From: an uncultured Actinomycetes bacterium
GTDB taxonomy: Bacteria > Actinomycetota > Thermoleophilia > Solirubrobacterales > 70-9
Assembly: GCA_937907435.1 (NCBI GenBank)
Contig: CALCIA010000307.1
Coordinates: 1-37,817 of the forward strand
DNA: 37,817 nt
Direction of reading: 5' to 3'
Part shown: one piece after another, positions 26,085 to 32,888 of the stretch
Layout of the letters: each line of letters begins with the position of its first letter
How positions within the stretch are numbered: position 1 is the first letter of the stretch
The notes under the pieces: generated by a model
What the model was told of the DNA's origin: nothing
What the model saw: only the letters and a program-made list of their open reading frames with translations
Database searches by the model: none
Program-made: the position numbers and the translations under genes

Positions 26085-26860
26085 AGGCTTTCGGAAGGAT
26101 CACGGCGGTGCTCGCCGTCACGGCGCTCCTCGTCGCCGGCACCGCCCAGGCCGAGGTGGTGCAGCGGGGCAACCTGCGGGTCAAGGTCGGCGCCGAGCTC
26201 TCTCCCCAGCGCCTGCCCCGCGTGGGCACCGCGCCGATCGCGGTGACGGTCGGGGGCCGGATCGCCACCACCGACGGCGGCCTGCCGCCGCAGCTCGAGA
26301 CCTTGCGGATCGAGCTCAACCGCCACGGCCACCTGGAAACCGCGGGCCTGCCGCGCTGCCGGGAGTCCCAGATCCAGCCCGCCTCGACCGCGCGGGCGCT
26401 TGCCGCCTGCCGCGCCGCGCTGGTCGGGCAAGGGGAGTTCTCCGTGGAGGTGGTGCTCGGCACCCAGGAGCCTTACCCGACCAAGGGCCGCCTGCTGGTC
26501 TTCAACGGCACCTACAAGGGCAGGCCGGCGCTGCTCGGCCAGATCTACTCGTCCCATCCCTTCGCCAACTCCTTCGTGATCCCGTTCACGATCGGCAACC
26601 TGCCGCGCGGTCGCTTCGGCACGGTCCTGGCCGCGAAGCTCCCCCGCGCCTTCACCAACTGGGGCTATCTCACCGGCCTCACGATGCGGCTCGGTCGTAG
26701 CTACCTCCACGACGGCCGCCGCCGCAGCGTCCTCAGCTCCGGGTGTCCGGCGCCGGAGGGCTTCCCCGGCGCCACGTTCCCGCTCGCCCGCGCCAGCTTC
26801 GGCTTCTCCACCCAGAGCATCGGCGTGACCTTGACGCGCAGCTGCAAGGCGCGTGGGTGA
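26081..26860 (+). CDS. Small secreted single-module protein
   Basis: This 259-aa protein starts at ATG 26081 behind GGAGGAGG and overlaps the fusion gene stop by 4 nt. The signal peptide ends AGTAQA. The mature part resembles one B module: LPRCRESQI, then ACRAALVGQGEF, and a beta-rich region with LLVFNGTYKGRPALLGQIYS. Four cysteines (two early, one near 224, one at the end) could form disulfides. No named family recognised. A much longer frame back to 24356 lies antiphase inside the fusion gene and is not real. Glu codons here are mostly GAG, unlike in B1. Confidence 0.75.
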   Translation: MKAFGRITAVLAVTALLVAGTAQAEVVQRGNLRVKVGAELSPQRLPRVGTAPIAVTVGGRIATTDGGLPPQLETLRIELNRHGHLETAGLPRCRESQIQPASTARALAACRAALVGQGEFSVEVVLGTQEPYPTKGRLLVFNGTYKGRPALLGQIYSSHPFANSFVIPFTIGNLPRGRFGTVLAAKLPRAFTNWGYLTGLTMRLGRSYLHDGRRRSVLSSGCPAPEGFPGATFPLARASFGFSTQSIGVTLTRSCKARG

Positions 26861-27230
26861 TGTGCCGAGGGGCTCGGCGAAGGGGACCGCGCGCGAGTTC
26901 GCCGCGGCGCTGAACGCGGGCGATCCGGGCACCGCCGCCGCCCTCTTCGCCGCGAGCGGCCGCATGCTCACCGGCGATCGCACCGAGGTATCTGGGAGGG
27001 CAGCGGTCCGCAACCTGCTGGCGCAGATCGTCGAATCCCAGATCAAGCTCGAGATCAGGCTCGGCCGGACACTGATCGCCGGCGACATCGCGCTCTCGAC
27101 CCAGTACTGGCGCCGCCGCCTGCCCGCCCGGGCGAAGGGCCATGCCTACGACGAGGCCAGCGTCGCGAACGTCGTCCTCGGCCTGCGGGACGAGCGGTGG
27201 GAGATCGTGATCGTCTCCCCCTGGGGGTGA
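26853..27230 (+). CDS. NTF2/SnoaL-like protein
   Basis: This 125-aa protein begins at GTG 26853, overlapping the previous stop. It has the order of a SnoaL/NTF2-like cone fold: a first helix (TAREFAAALNAGDPGTAAAL), FAASGRMLTGDRTEVSGRAA, then VRNLLAQIV and beta strands ending LRDERWEIVIVSPWG. Such proteins are small ketosteroid-isomerase-like enzymes or ligand binders; the function here is unknown. It has no signal peptide, so it is the only cytosolic product in the A2 operon, if it belongs to it. Confidence 0.7.
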   Translation: MGDVPRGSAKGTAREFAAALNAGDPGTAAALFAASGRMLTGDRTEVSGRAAVRNLLAQIVESQIKLEIRLGRTLIAGDIALSTQYWRRRLPARAKGHAYDEASVANVVLGLRDERWEIVIVSPWG

Positions 27231-27265
27231 GCGCGGACCCAACCCGTGACCGACAAGGTGCCGAT

Positions 27266-27658
27266 TCAGGCAGCGATCACCGTGAGGCCCGGGACCCGCT
27301 TGAACTCGGCGACGTTGGACGTCGCCACGTCCATCCCGTGGCCGATCGCCGTCGCGGCGATCCAGATGTCGTGGGCGCCGATCATCCGGCCCGTCTGCTC
27401 CAGGTCCGCCCAGATTCGGGCGTGGGCCCGGGCGACGGCAACCGTGACCGGCAGTGGTTCCACCGCGGCGAGCAGGCCCTCGACGAACGCGGCTCGCCGG
27501 GCGCGCACATCCTCCTCGCGGGCGCGGTGCACCCCGTGGAGCAGCTCGCTCGCCGTGATCACGCTGATCGCCGCCGCCTCGCCCTCGAACCGGCGATCGA
27601 TGGCCAGGCCCTGCCGCTCGGCATCGACCAGCACGGAGGTGTCGATCAGGATGGCCAC
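27266..27658 (-). CDS. VapC-like PIN-domain toxin
   Basis: This 130-aa PIN-domain protein has the expected acidic positions: Asp6 in ILIDTSVLVDAE, the Glu of ITASELLHGVHRA, and Asp in AHDIWIAATAI, followed by VATSNVAEFKRV near the end. VapC toxins are Mg-dependent ribonucleases that act on tRNA or rRNA. It overlaps the upstream antitoxin gene by 13 nt, the usual antitoxin-first layout. It is convergent with the NTF2-like gene and separates locus B from locus C. Confidence 0.9.
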   Translation of the reverse strand: MAILIDTSVLVDAERQGLAIDRRFEGEAAAISVITASELLHGVHRAREEDVRARRAAFVEGLLAAVEPLPVTVAVARAHARIWADLEQTGRMIGAHDIWIAATAIGHGMDVATSNVAEFKRVPGLTVIAA

Positions 27659-27906
27659 GCGCTGCGTGGCTCCCCCAATGATGCCCGGGCGGCTTCGACG
27701 TCGCCGGCGAAGTCTTCGTCGACCGCCGGTAGGTCGGCCAGCAGCTCGCGCCAGTCCGCGATGGAGAGCGCGGGAGGGGAGCTCGGCGGAAGAAGACGCA
27801 TCAGCGGTGCTCCATTGCGGACCACCTCGATCTCCTCGCCCGCGCTGACCCGGTTGGCGATGCTGGAGAACGTTCGGGCGACCTCGGTCGCAGTCAGACG
27901 AGTCAT
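27646..27906 (-). CDS. Phd/VapB-type antitoxin
   Basis: The ATG at 27906 gives an 86-aa protein starting MTRLTATEVARTFSSIANRV and continuing GEEIEVVRNGAPLMRLLPP. This is typical of Phd/YefM-fold antitoxins, with N-terminal DNA binding and a C-terminal toxin-neutralising tail (SIADWRELLADLP). The longer frame to 28011 has an uncharacteristic extension. It is cotranscribed with the PIN toxin and probably autoregulates through the repeats just upstream. Confidence 0.85.
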   Translation of the reverse strand: MTRLTATEVARTFSSIANRVSAGEEIEVVRNGAPLMRLLPPSSPPALSIADWRELLADLPAVDEDFAGDVEAARASLGEPRSAWPS

Positions 27907-27918
27907 GGCTTCGACATT

Positions 27919-27935
27919 ATCAGATAAATCAGATA
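27919..27935 (-). promoter_or_regulatory. Direct repeats upstream of the vapBC pair
   Basis: TATCTGAT occurs twice on the minus strand (27935-27928 and 27926-27919), 9 bp apart, within 30 nt of the antitoxin ATG, and overlaps an A/T-rich -10-like GATAAT. This is a likely antitoxin autoregulatory site. Confidence 0.5.
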
Positions 27936-28004
27936 CCGCTTGATGACCCCCTTTCCAGGCCCTCCGCCAGCTCGCTGGATTCCCGTCCAGTTTAGATACG
28001 TCAG

Positions 28005-28034
28005 TTGACAAACGCTGGGTTTCTGGCCTACGCT
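28005..28034 (+). promoter_or_regulatory. Promoter of the locus C TetR gene
   Basis: TTGACA (28005-28010), an 18-nt spacer and TACGCT (28029-28034). The ATG at 28047 lies 13 nt later, so the mRNA is almost leaderless. It mirrors the promoter at 4327. A TTG start at 28005 would lie on the -35 box and is excluded. Confidence 0.7.
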
Positions 28035-28046
28035 CCCGCGCCCGAG

Positions 28047-28682
28047 ATGCCGGACCGCGGATCGCGACACGACCAACCCGACATTCCGGACCCGGGCGAA
28101 CGGGACCGGATCGTCGCCGCTTTCGGCCGCGCGGCCGCGGCGGACGGGGTCCGGCGCCTGACGTTCGAGGCGGTCGCGACCTACGCGGGGCTCCCTCGCG
28201 AGCGGGTCGAAGCGCACTTCCCGAACCTCGAGGCGGGGCTGGTCGCCACCCAACAGGAGTTCCTCGAGCGGCTTCGGCTCGAAGCCGCCGACGCGTGCAC
28301 CGCGGAGACCGAGTGGCCGGTGAAGGTCAGGATCGCGCTCCGCTCGGTCCTCGCCTCGTTGGCCGAGTCCGAGCGCCTCGCCCGCGTCTTCTCGCTCGAG
28401 GTGGCCGGCATGGGCGCCCGCGCGGCGCAGACCCGCTTCAAGATCCTCGACGAGTTCGCCGTCGTGCTCGCTGAAGGCAGGCTCTACCGTCCGACGGCCG
28501 CCGCGCTGCCGAAGCTGACCGAGCAGCTGCTGGTCGACGGGGTCGCCTCCCTCCTCGCCCGGCGGCTCCTCGCCGAGGATCCGGACGAGCTGCTCGCCCT
28601 GGAGCCGGAACTGGTCGAGCTGGTCCTCTGTCCCTACCTCGGCCCCGGGCGGGCGCGGCGGATCGCTCAGGGTGGTGACTGA
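28047..28682 (+). CDS. TetR-family regulator, locus C
   Basis: This 211-aa TetR protein has its helix-turn-helix in about residues 16-62 (RLTFEAVATYAGLPRERVEA, then HFPNLEAGLVATQQEFLERL). The C-terminal domain, LTEQLLVDGVASLLARRLL and PYLGPGRARRIAQ, is clearly paralogous to the locus A protein at 4368. It is convergent with the TetR-TetR gene and overlaps its 3' end by 16 nt, so the two transcripts may interfere. It likely regulates locus C. Confidence 0.86.
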   Translation: MPDRGSRHDQPDIPDPGERDRIVAAFGRAAAADGVRRLTFEAVATYAGLPRERVEAHFPNLEAGLVATQQEFLERLRLEAADACTAETEWPVKVRIALRSVLASLAESERLARVFSLEVAGMGARAAQTRFKILDEFAVVLAEGRLYRPTAAALPKLTEQLLVDGVASLLARRLLAEDPDELLALEPELVELVLCPYLGPGRARRIAQGGD

Positions 28683-30007
28683 GCGGCGGCCTGCAGCGGG
28701 GCCAGCGCGATGCGGGTGAGCTCCGGCGCCAGTTGGGGCAGCGCCGCGCCGCGATCGTTGGCGATCTCCCTCTGGATCACCGCCCAGACCCCGGTCGAGA
28801 TCACCTCGCGGATCGCCCGCGGGACCGGGCCTCCGATCCCGGCCGGCGCCAGGGGTGGCTCGAGGAAGGCGGTGACGCTGTCGAGGGTCGCGTCGGCCCG
28901 GTCGAGCGCCTGGGGGCCCGCGGCAGGCAACTCGAAGAAGGCCAGCCGCGCGAACATCTCGTGCGCCGCGATCTGCTCGGTCAGGTCACGCAGCCCGGCG
29001 CCGATTGCCTCGGGCCCGTCGCCCGCCGACTTGAACGCGATCAGGGCGTGGCCGAGCACCTTCATGGCGATCTCCTCGAAGGCCGCGAGGAAGGCGTCGT
29101 GCTTGGAGTGGAAGTGTTCGTAGAAGGTCTGGTTCGAGGTTCCCGCCGCCGCCGAGATCGCCGGGATGCTGAGCGCGTTGTAGCCGCGTGCCACGACAAC
29201 TTGTGCCGCGCCGCGCACGATCCGCTCCCGCTGGCTCAGGGTCGTCTTGCTGAGGCGGCTGGAGGGAGGCTCCTTCCAGCCCGGCTTGTCCCCTTCTTCG
29301 TCCTCCTCGACGTCGACCGGCCGCGCCTGTTCGGCGGCGGCGATCGCGGTGGCGACCGCCTCGCCGTCCGTGCGCCGGTATGAGAACCCCCAGTCGACGA
29401 GTTGATCGACGAGGCCGGGGAGCTCGGTCTGGTCGCCGCTGCGCAGGCGCCGGTAGACGATGCCGGCGATCCCGTTGACGATCGCCCGGATCTCGGGGTC
29501 GGAGACCTCCCGTTCGCCGGGCCACCGGCGGAAGCTCTCGGCGACGATCCGCTCGAAGACCTCCGAGGCGCGTTCGCGGTGGGCGACGCCCGCGGCCCCG
29601 AGCGTCAGCGACTCCACCGCGGCCAGCGAGGCCGCCGCCGGCTCCTCGACCACGAGGTCCATGAACGCCTTCAGCGCGCTCGTCATCTTTTCGCGGAAAT
29701 CGCCCGGCTCCGAATAGGCGAGGCCGACCCGGTGCGACGCCGCGGCGAGGATCGTGTCAAGGGTGGCGAGGAAGCAGTCCTGCTTGTTCTCGAAGTATTC
29801 GTAGAACGCTCCCTTGGAGACCCCGGCGAGCGCCACCAGATCCCGGACCGACGTCCCGCTGTAGCCGCGCCGGGCCACGGCCTCCACCATCGCGCCCTGC
29901 AGGCGTGCCTTCTGGTGGGCCGCAACCCGCTCGGCGGGGATTCGTCGGGGGCCGCTTCGAAGTCGCGGGAAGAGGGGTCCCTCGGGATTGTCTCCGGCAG
30001 GGGTCAT
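28667..30007 (-). CDS. Tandem TetR-TetR fusion regulator, locus C
   Basis: This 446-aa paralog of the gene at 5322 has the same two-unit layout. Helix-turn-helix 1 ends VSKGAFYEYFENKQDCFLAT and helix-turn-helix 2 reads SIPAISAAAGTSNQTFYEHF, then HSKHDAFLAAFE. The N-terminal stretch (PLFPRLRSGPRRIPAERVAA) also matches. The second unit is nearly invariant between paralogs at its recognition helix, while the first differs (SRTTFYAHF against SKGAFYEYF), so the proteins may share one half-site and differ in the other. It is divergent from A3-B3. Confidence 0.88.
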   Translation of the reverse strand: MTPAGDNPEGPLFPRLRSGPRRIPAERVAAHQKARLQGAMVEAVARRGYSGTSVRDLVALAGVSKGAFYEYFENKQDCFLATLDTILAAASHRVGLAYSEPGDFREKMTSALKAFMDLVVEEPAAASLAAVESLTLGAAGVAHRERASEVFERIVAESFRRWPGEREVSDPEIRAIVNGIAGIVYRRLRSGDQTELPGLVDQLVDWGFSYRRTDGEAVATAIAAAEQARPVDVEEDEEGDKPGWKEPPSSRLSKTTLSQRERIVRGAAQVVVARGYNALSIPAISAAAGTSNQTFYEHFHSKHDAFLAAFEEIAMKVLGHALIAFKSAGDGPEAIGAGLRDLTEQIAAHEMFARLAFFELPAAGPQALDRADATLDSVTAFLEPPLAPAGIGGPVPRAIREVISTGVWAVIQREIANDRGAALPQLAPELTRIALAPLQAAAQSPP

Positions 30008-30069
30008 TGCGGCGCCTCAAGATAGCCGGCGGAGGCCGTTCGGAACGCGGAGATCCGATCGCCGGAATA

Positions 30070-30153
30070 CGTACGAAGTCTTTCATTTCCCGTACGGACT
30101 TTTACGAAAATTGCGAACGCCTCTTGACAGAACTGAACGCACCGTGTTCTAAT
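30070..30153 (+). promoter_or_regulatory. Direct repeats and promoter of operon A3-B3
   Basis: CGTACGAAGTCTTT (30070-30083) and CGTACGGACTTTTA (30091-30104) are imperfect direct repeats 21 bp apart, about two helical turns. They sit just upstream of TTGACA (30124-30129), an 18-nt spacer and TCTAAT (30148-30153). The divergent TetR-TetR protein is the obvious candidate to bind them. An ATG at 30152 lies within the -10 and cannot be the start of A3. Confidence 0.6.
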
Positions 30154-30420
30154 GCAGCCGTTCGAAGGGAACGGACACCCGGGTTCGCCGATCCTGCGCG
30201 GCCCGGAGCCACCACAGCAGGGGGAAGAGGGAGTGAGCAACTTCAAGGGTGACGGCGACGCGACGGCGCGCAGCGGCCGGACGCGCCAAGCGCCGAAATC
30301 AGCTTCACCGGGTCCGGGATCCACCGTCCCGCTCCGGAAATCGGCTGTCGACCTGTCCACTCGAACAGGCGACGCCATGCGTCCCCTCGGTCTCCCTGGC
30401 CGACGGCGCGACCGTAGGAC

Positions 30421-30482
30421 GGCGCGGGCGAACTCCCTGATCGCCCGCGCCAAGGGGCGGCGACGCGGAGCGTCGTCGCCCC
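30421..30482 (+). promoter_or_regulatory. Tandem hairpins in the A3 leader
   Basis: GGCGCGGGCGA (30421-30431) pairs with TCGCCCGCGCC (30441-30451), an 11-bp perfect stem. GGGGCGGCGACGC (from 30454) pairs with the strand ending at 30482, followed by GACTTCTTC. The pair lies 20-30 nt before the A3 ribosome-binding site in a leader of about 350 nt. It looks like a terminator/anti-terminator or riboswitch expression platform. No known aptamer consensus was recognised in 30160-30420, which otherwise holds no supported gene. Confidence 0.5.
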
Positions 30483-30511
30483 GACTTCTTCAATCGACCA
30501 AGGAGCAACGG

Positions 30512-32887
30512 GTGAACCTCTCGCACGACCTCGAAGCCCACGCAGCGAACGTCCTCGCGATCGTCGCGGCGATCATCACCCTCGCCTTCGTCCCGGCCGC
30601 GGAGGCCGGTGCGGCGGAACCGTGCCCGAACGCGGCCTTCCGCACGGGCGCATCGGCATCGCTGCCCGACTGCCGGGCGTTCGAGCTGGTCGGGCCTCCG
30701 GGCAACGCGGACTACACCGTGCAGGGCCTCGCCGCCCAGCCCGGCGGCGATGCGCTCTACTGGCGGGTCCCCGGCGGGGAACAGGTCGCTGATCCCGCCG
30801 ACCCCGACGGTGGGCTGGGCGACGTGTTCCTGGCACGGCGAGGTGGCGCCGGCTGGAATTCGACCTGGCTGACCCCCGATCCCGCCGGACGGCCCTTCGG
30901 TGAAGCCAGCCTGGGCATCCCGGGCATGAAGGCCGACGGATTCCTGTTCTTCAGCCAAGCGGGGTGGACCACGGCCGGCTGGGCAAACACTGAACCGGCG
31001 CTGTACGTCGAGGACGGCAGCTCCGCGCAGGAACCGGTCTCGGTGGCGCCGGGAACGGCGGCGGAACCCGGGCTGGACCCGTTCCAGTGGACCGTCTCGC
31101 AGGATCTGTCCTCGACGGTGTTCGCGACCACGGCGGCGCTCGACCCCGCCGACACCGACGGCAACACCGATATCTACCTGCGGCGCGGCGACAGCTTGGA
31201 ACTGATCTCGAAGAACACCGACGGCACCGCCGACAACTCGGCGGCCACCCCGTTCCTGCCTGCCGCCGCAAGCGGCAACGTGGACGGCACCTTCGGCGAC
31301 GGCTCGCTCAACTTCTCGGAGCAGTCGCTCACCGGCTTCCCCACGTCCCAGGGCGGCTCGCCGGTCAGCGCGGACGGCCGCTCGGTCGTCTTCTCCACCA
31401 CCGCGCAGCTCGACCCTGCCGACACCGACAACGCCGCCGATCTCTACCTCTGGCGCGAGGGGCAGGGCCTGAGGCTGATCAGCGACGACGAGCGCTCCAC
31501 CCCGGGGTGCCCGACGGTGCCGGCCTCGACCGAAGACTGCGCGCTCGACGCATCGTTCGTCGGCATGTCCGAAGACGCCTCGGTGATCTACTTCCGCACC
31601 GCGGAGGGGTTGGTCGACGGCGACACCGATGGCGGCAACGACATCTACGAATACCGCGTTGACGCCCCCGCCGGCCACCGGCTGACCCTGGCGACCGGGC
31701 CCGGCACCAGCAACGCCGTGTACCCGGTGAGCGTCACGGCGGACGGGCAGCTGTTCTTCGCGACGGCCGACCGCGTGGGCGTCGACCCGCCGTCGGGCAC
31801 CGGCGTGGTGCTCTACCGCTGGGACGGCACCGCGATCCAGACGGTGGCGGAGCTGAACGACGCGGACATCTTCCAGGGCCCCAACCTGGCCGCGTTCGGC
31901 ATCGCCTCGCCGGCGCCGGCGCAGCGGGCAGTCCGGGCGACCGCGGACGGATCGGTGTTGCTCTTCCGCACCGCCGCCGCGCTCGAACCCGCCGACACCG
32001 ACGGGGCCGCGGACCTGTACCTCTGGCGCGCCGGGTCAGGCGTGACGCGGGTCTCCGGCAACGGCTCGGCCCCGGTGGCGGTCGGCACCGACGGGAGCGG
32101 GCCGCTCGGAGCGTCCTACCCGGGCTACGGCGGCGGGCGGGTGATCACCGCCGACGCCTCGCGCGTCTTCTTCACCAGCACCGACGCGCTGACCCCCGAT
32201 GCGGGCCCCAACGGCCGCGCGAAGCTCTACGAGTGGCAGGAAGGCGACGGGATCCACCTCGTCTCACCGCCCGGTGCCGACGCCGGGGCGATCTCCTACA
32301 TCGACAACGGTGTCGACGGGGCCAACGTCTTCTTCATGACGGCCGATTCGCTGGTGGCGGGAGACACCGACGGCGGGGCGATCGACACCTACGACGCGCG
32401 CGTCGGCGGCGGTGTCGCCGAACCTCCGCCGCCGCCTGCGCCTTGCACGGGCGAAGGCTGCCAGGGCCCGCCCGCCTCGTCGCCCGGTCTCCCTATGACC
32501 GGCTCGATCTCCTTCGTCGGCGAGGGCAACGTCCCGCTGGTCCCCGGCAAGGCGTCGGTCGGCGTCGCCAAGGCGATGGCGGTGACCGGCACGGCCGCGA
32601 AGTTGAGGGTGCGGGTGCCCGGTCCCGGGCGCATCACGGTCGCCGGCTCCCGCGTCCGGCGCACCGGCACGTCGGTCCCGAAGGCAGGGACCTACCCGGT
32701 GAAGATCGTGCTGAACGCCGCGGCGAAGAAGGCGCTGGGCAAGAGGAAGAAGGTGAAGGTCAAGGTCCGGGTCTCATACCGGACGGACGACGGCCGCAAC
32801 GCCTCGAAGGCGGTCACGATCGCCTTCAAGCAGCCGGGCGCCAAGGCGACCATGACCAAGAGCACCACCACCAGGAAGGGTCACTGA
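30512..32887 (+). CDS. Secreted PD40/TolB-like propeller protein A3
   Basis: GTG 30512, 6 nt after AAGGAG, gives a 791-aa protein with a clean signal peptide (NVLAIVAAIITLAFVPAAEA). A GTG at 30233 also has a purine-rich site but would add 93 basic, low-complexity residues. The mature start is EPCPNAAF, then SLPDCRAFELV, matching A1 and A2. About six blade repeats share D-T-D-G-x-x-D-x-Y (LDPADTDGNTDIYLRRGD, LDPADTDNAADLYLWREG, LEPADTDGAADLYLWRAG). They end GDTDGGAIDTYDARVGGG. The last 160 residues are an Ig-like, Lys-rich domain as in A2. B3 starts 1 nt after the stop. Confidence 0.85.
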   Translation: MNLSHDLEAHAANVLAIVAAIITLAFVPAAEAGAAEPCPNAAFRTGASASLPDCRAFELVGPPGNADYTVQGLAAQPGGDALYWRVPGGEQVADPADPDGGLGDVFLARRGGAGWNSTWLTPDPAGRPFGEASLGIPGMKADGFLFFSQAGWTTAGWANTEPALYVEDGSSAQEPVSVAPGTAAEPGLDPFQWTVSQDLSSTVFATTAALDPADTDGNTDIYLRRGDSLELISKNTDGTADNSAATPFLPAAASGNVDGTFGDGSLNFSEQSLTGFPTSQGGSPVSADGRSVVFSTTAQLDPADTDNAADLYLWREGQGLRLISDDERSTPGCPTVPASTEDCALDASFVGMSEDASVIYFRTAEGLVDGDTDGGNDIYEYRVDAPAGHRLTLATGPGTSNAVYPVSVTADGQLFFATADRVGVDPPSGTGVVLYRWDGTAIQTVAELNDADIFQGPNLAAFGIASPAPAQRAVRATADGSVLLFRTAAALEPADTDGAADLYLWRAGSGVTRVSGNGSAPVAVGTDGSGPLGASYPGYGGGRVITADASRVFFTSTDALTPDAGPNGRAKLYEWQEGDGIHLVSPPGADAGAISYIDNGVDGANVFFMTADSLVAGDTDGGAIDTYDARVGGGVAEPPPPPAPCTGEGCQGPPASSPGLPMTGSISFVGEGNVPLVPGKASVGVAKAMAVTGTAAKLRVRVPGPGRITVAGSRVRRTGTSVPKAGTYPVKIVLNAAAKKALGKRKKVKVKVRVSYRTDDGRNASKAVTIAFKQPGAKATMTKSTTTRKGH

Positions 32888-32888
32888 C

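Noticed and set aside
28005..28046. Start of the locus C TetR at TTG 28005
   Set aside because: This TTG is the first three bases of the -35 box; the ATG at 28047 fits the promoter.
30152..30511. N-terminal 120-residue extension of A3
   Set aside because: The ATG at 30152 is inside the -10 box, and the extension is basic, low-complexity and precedes a complete signal peptide.
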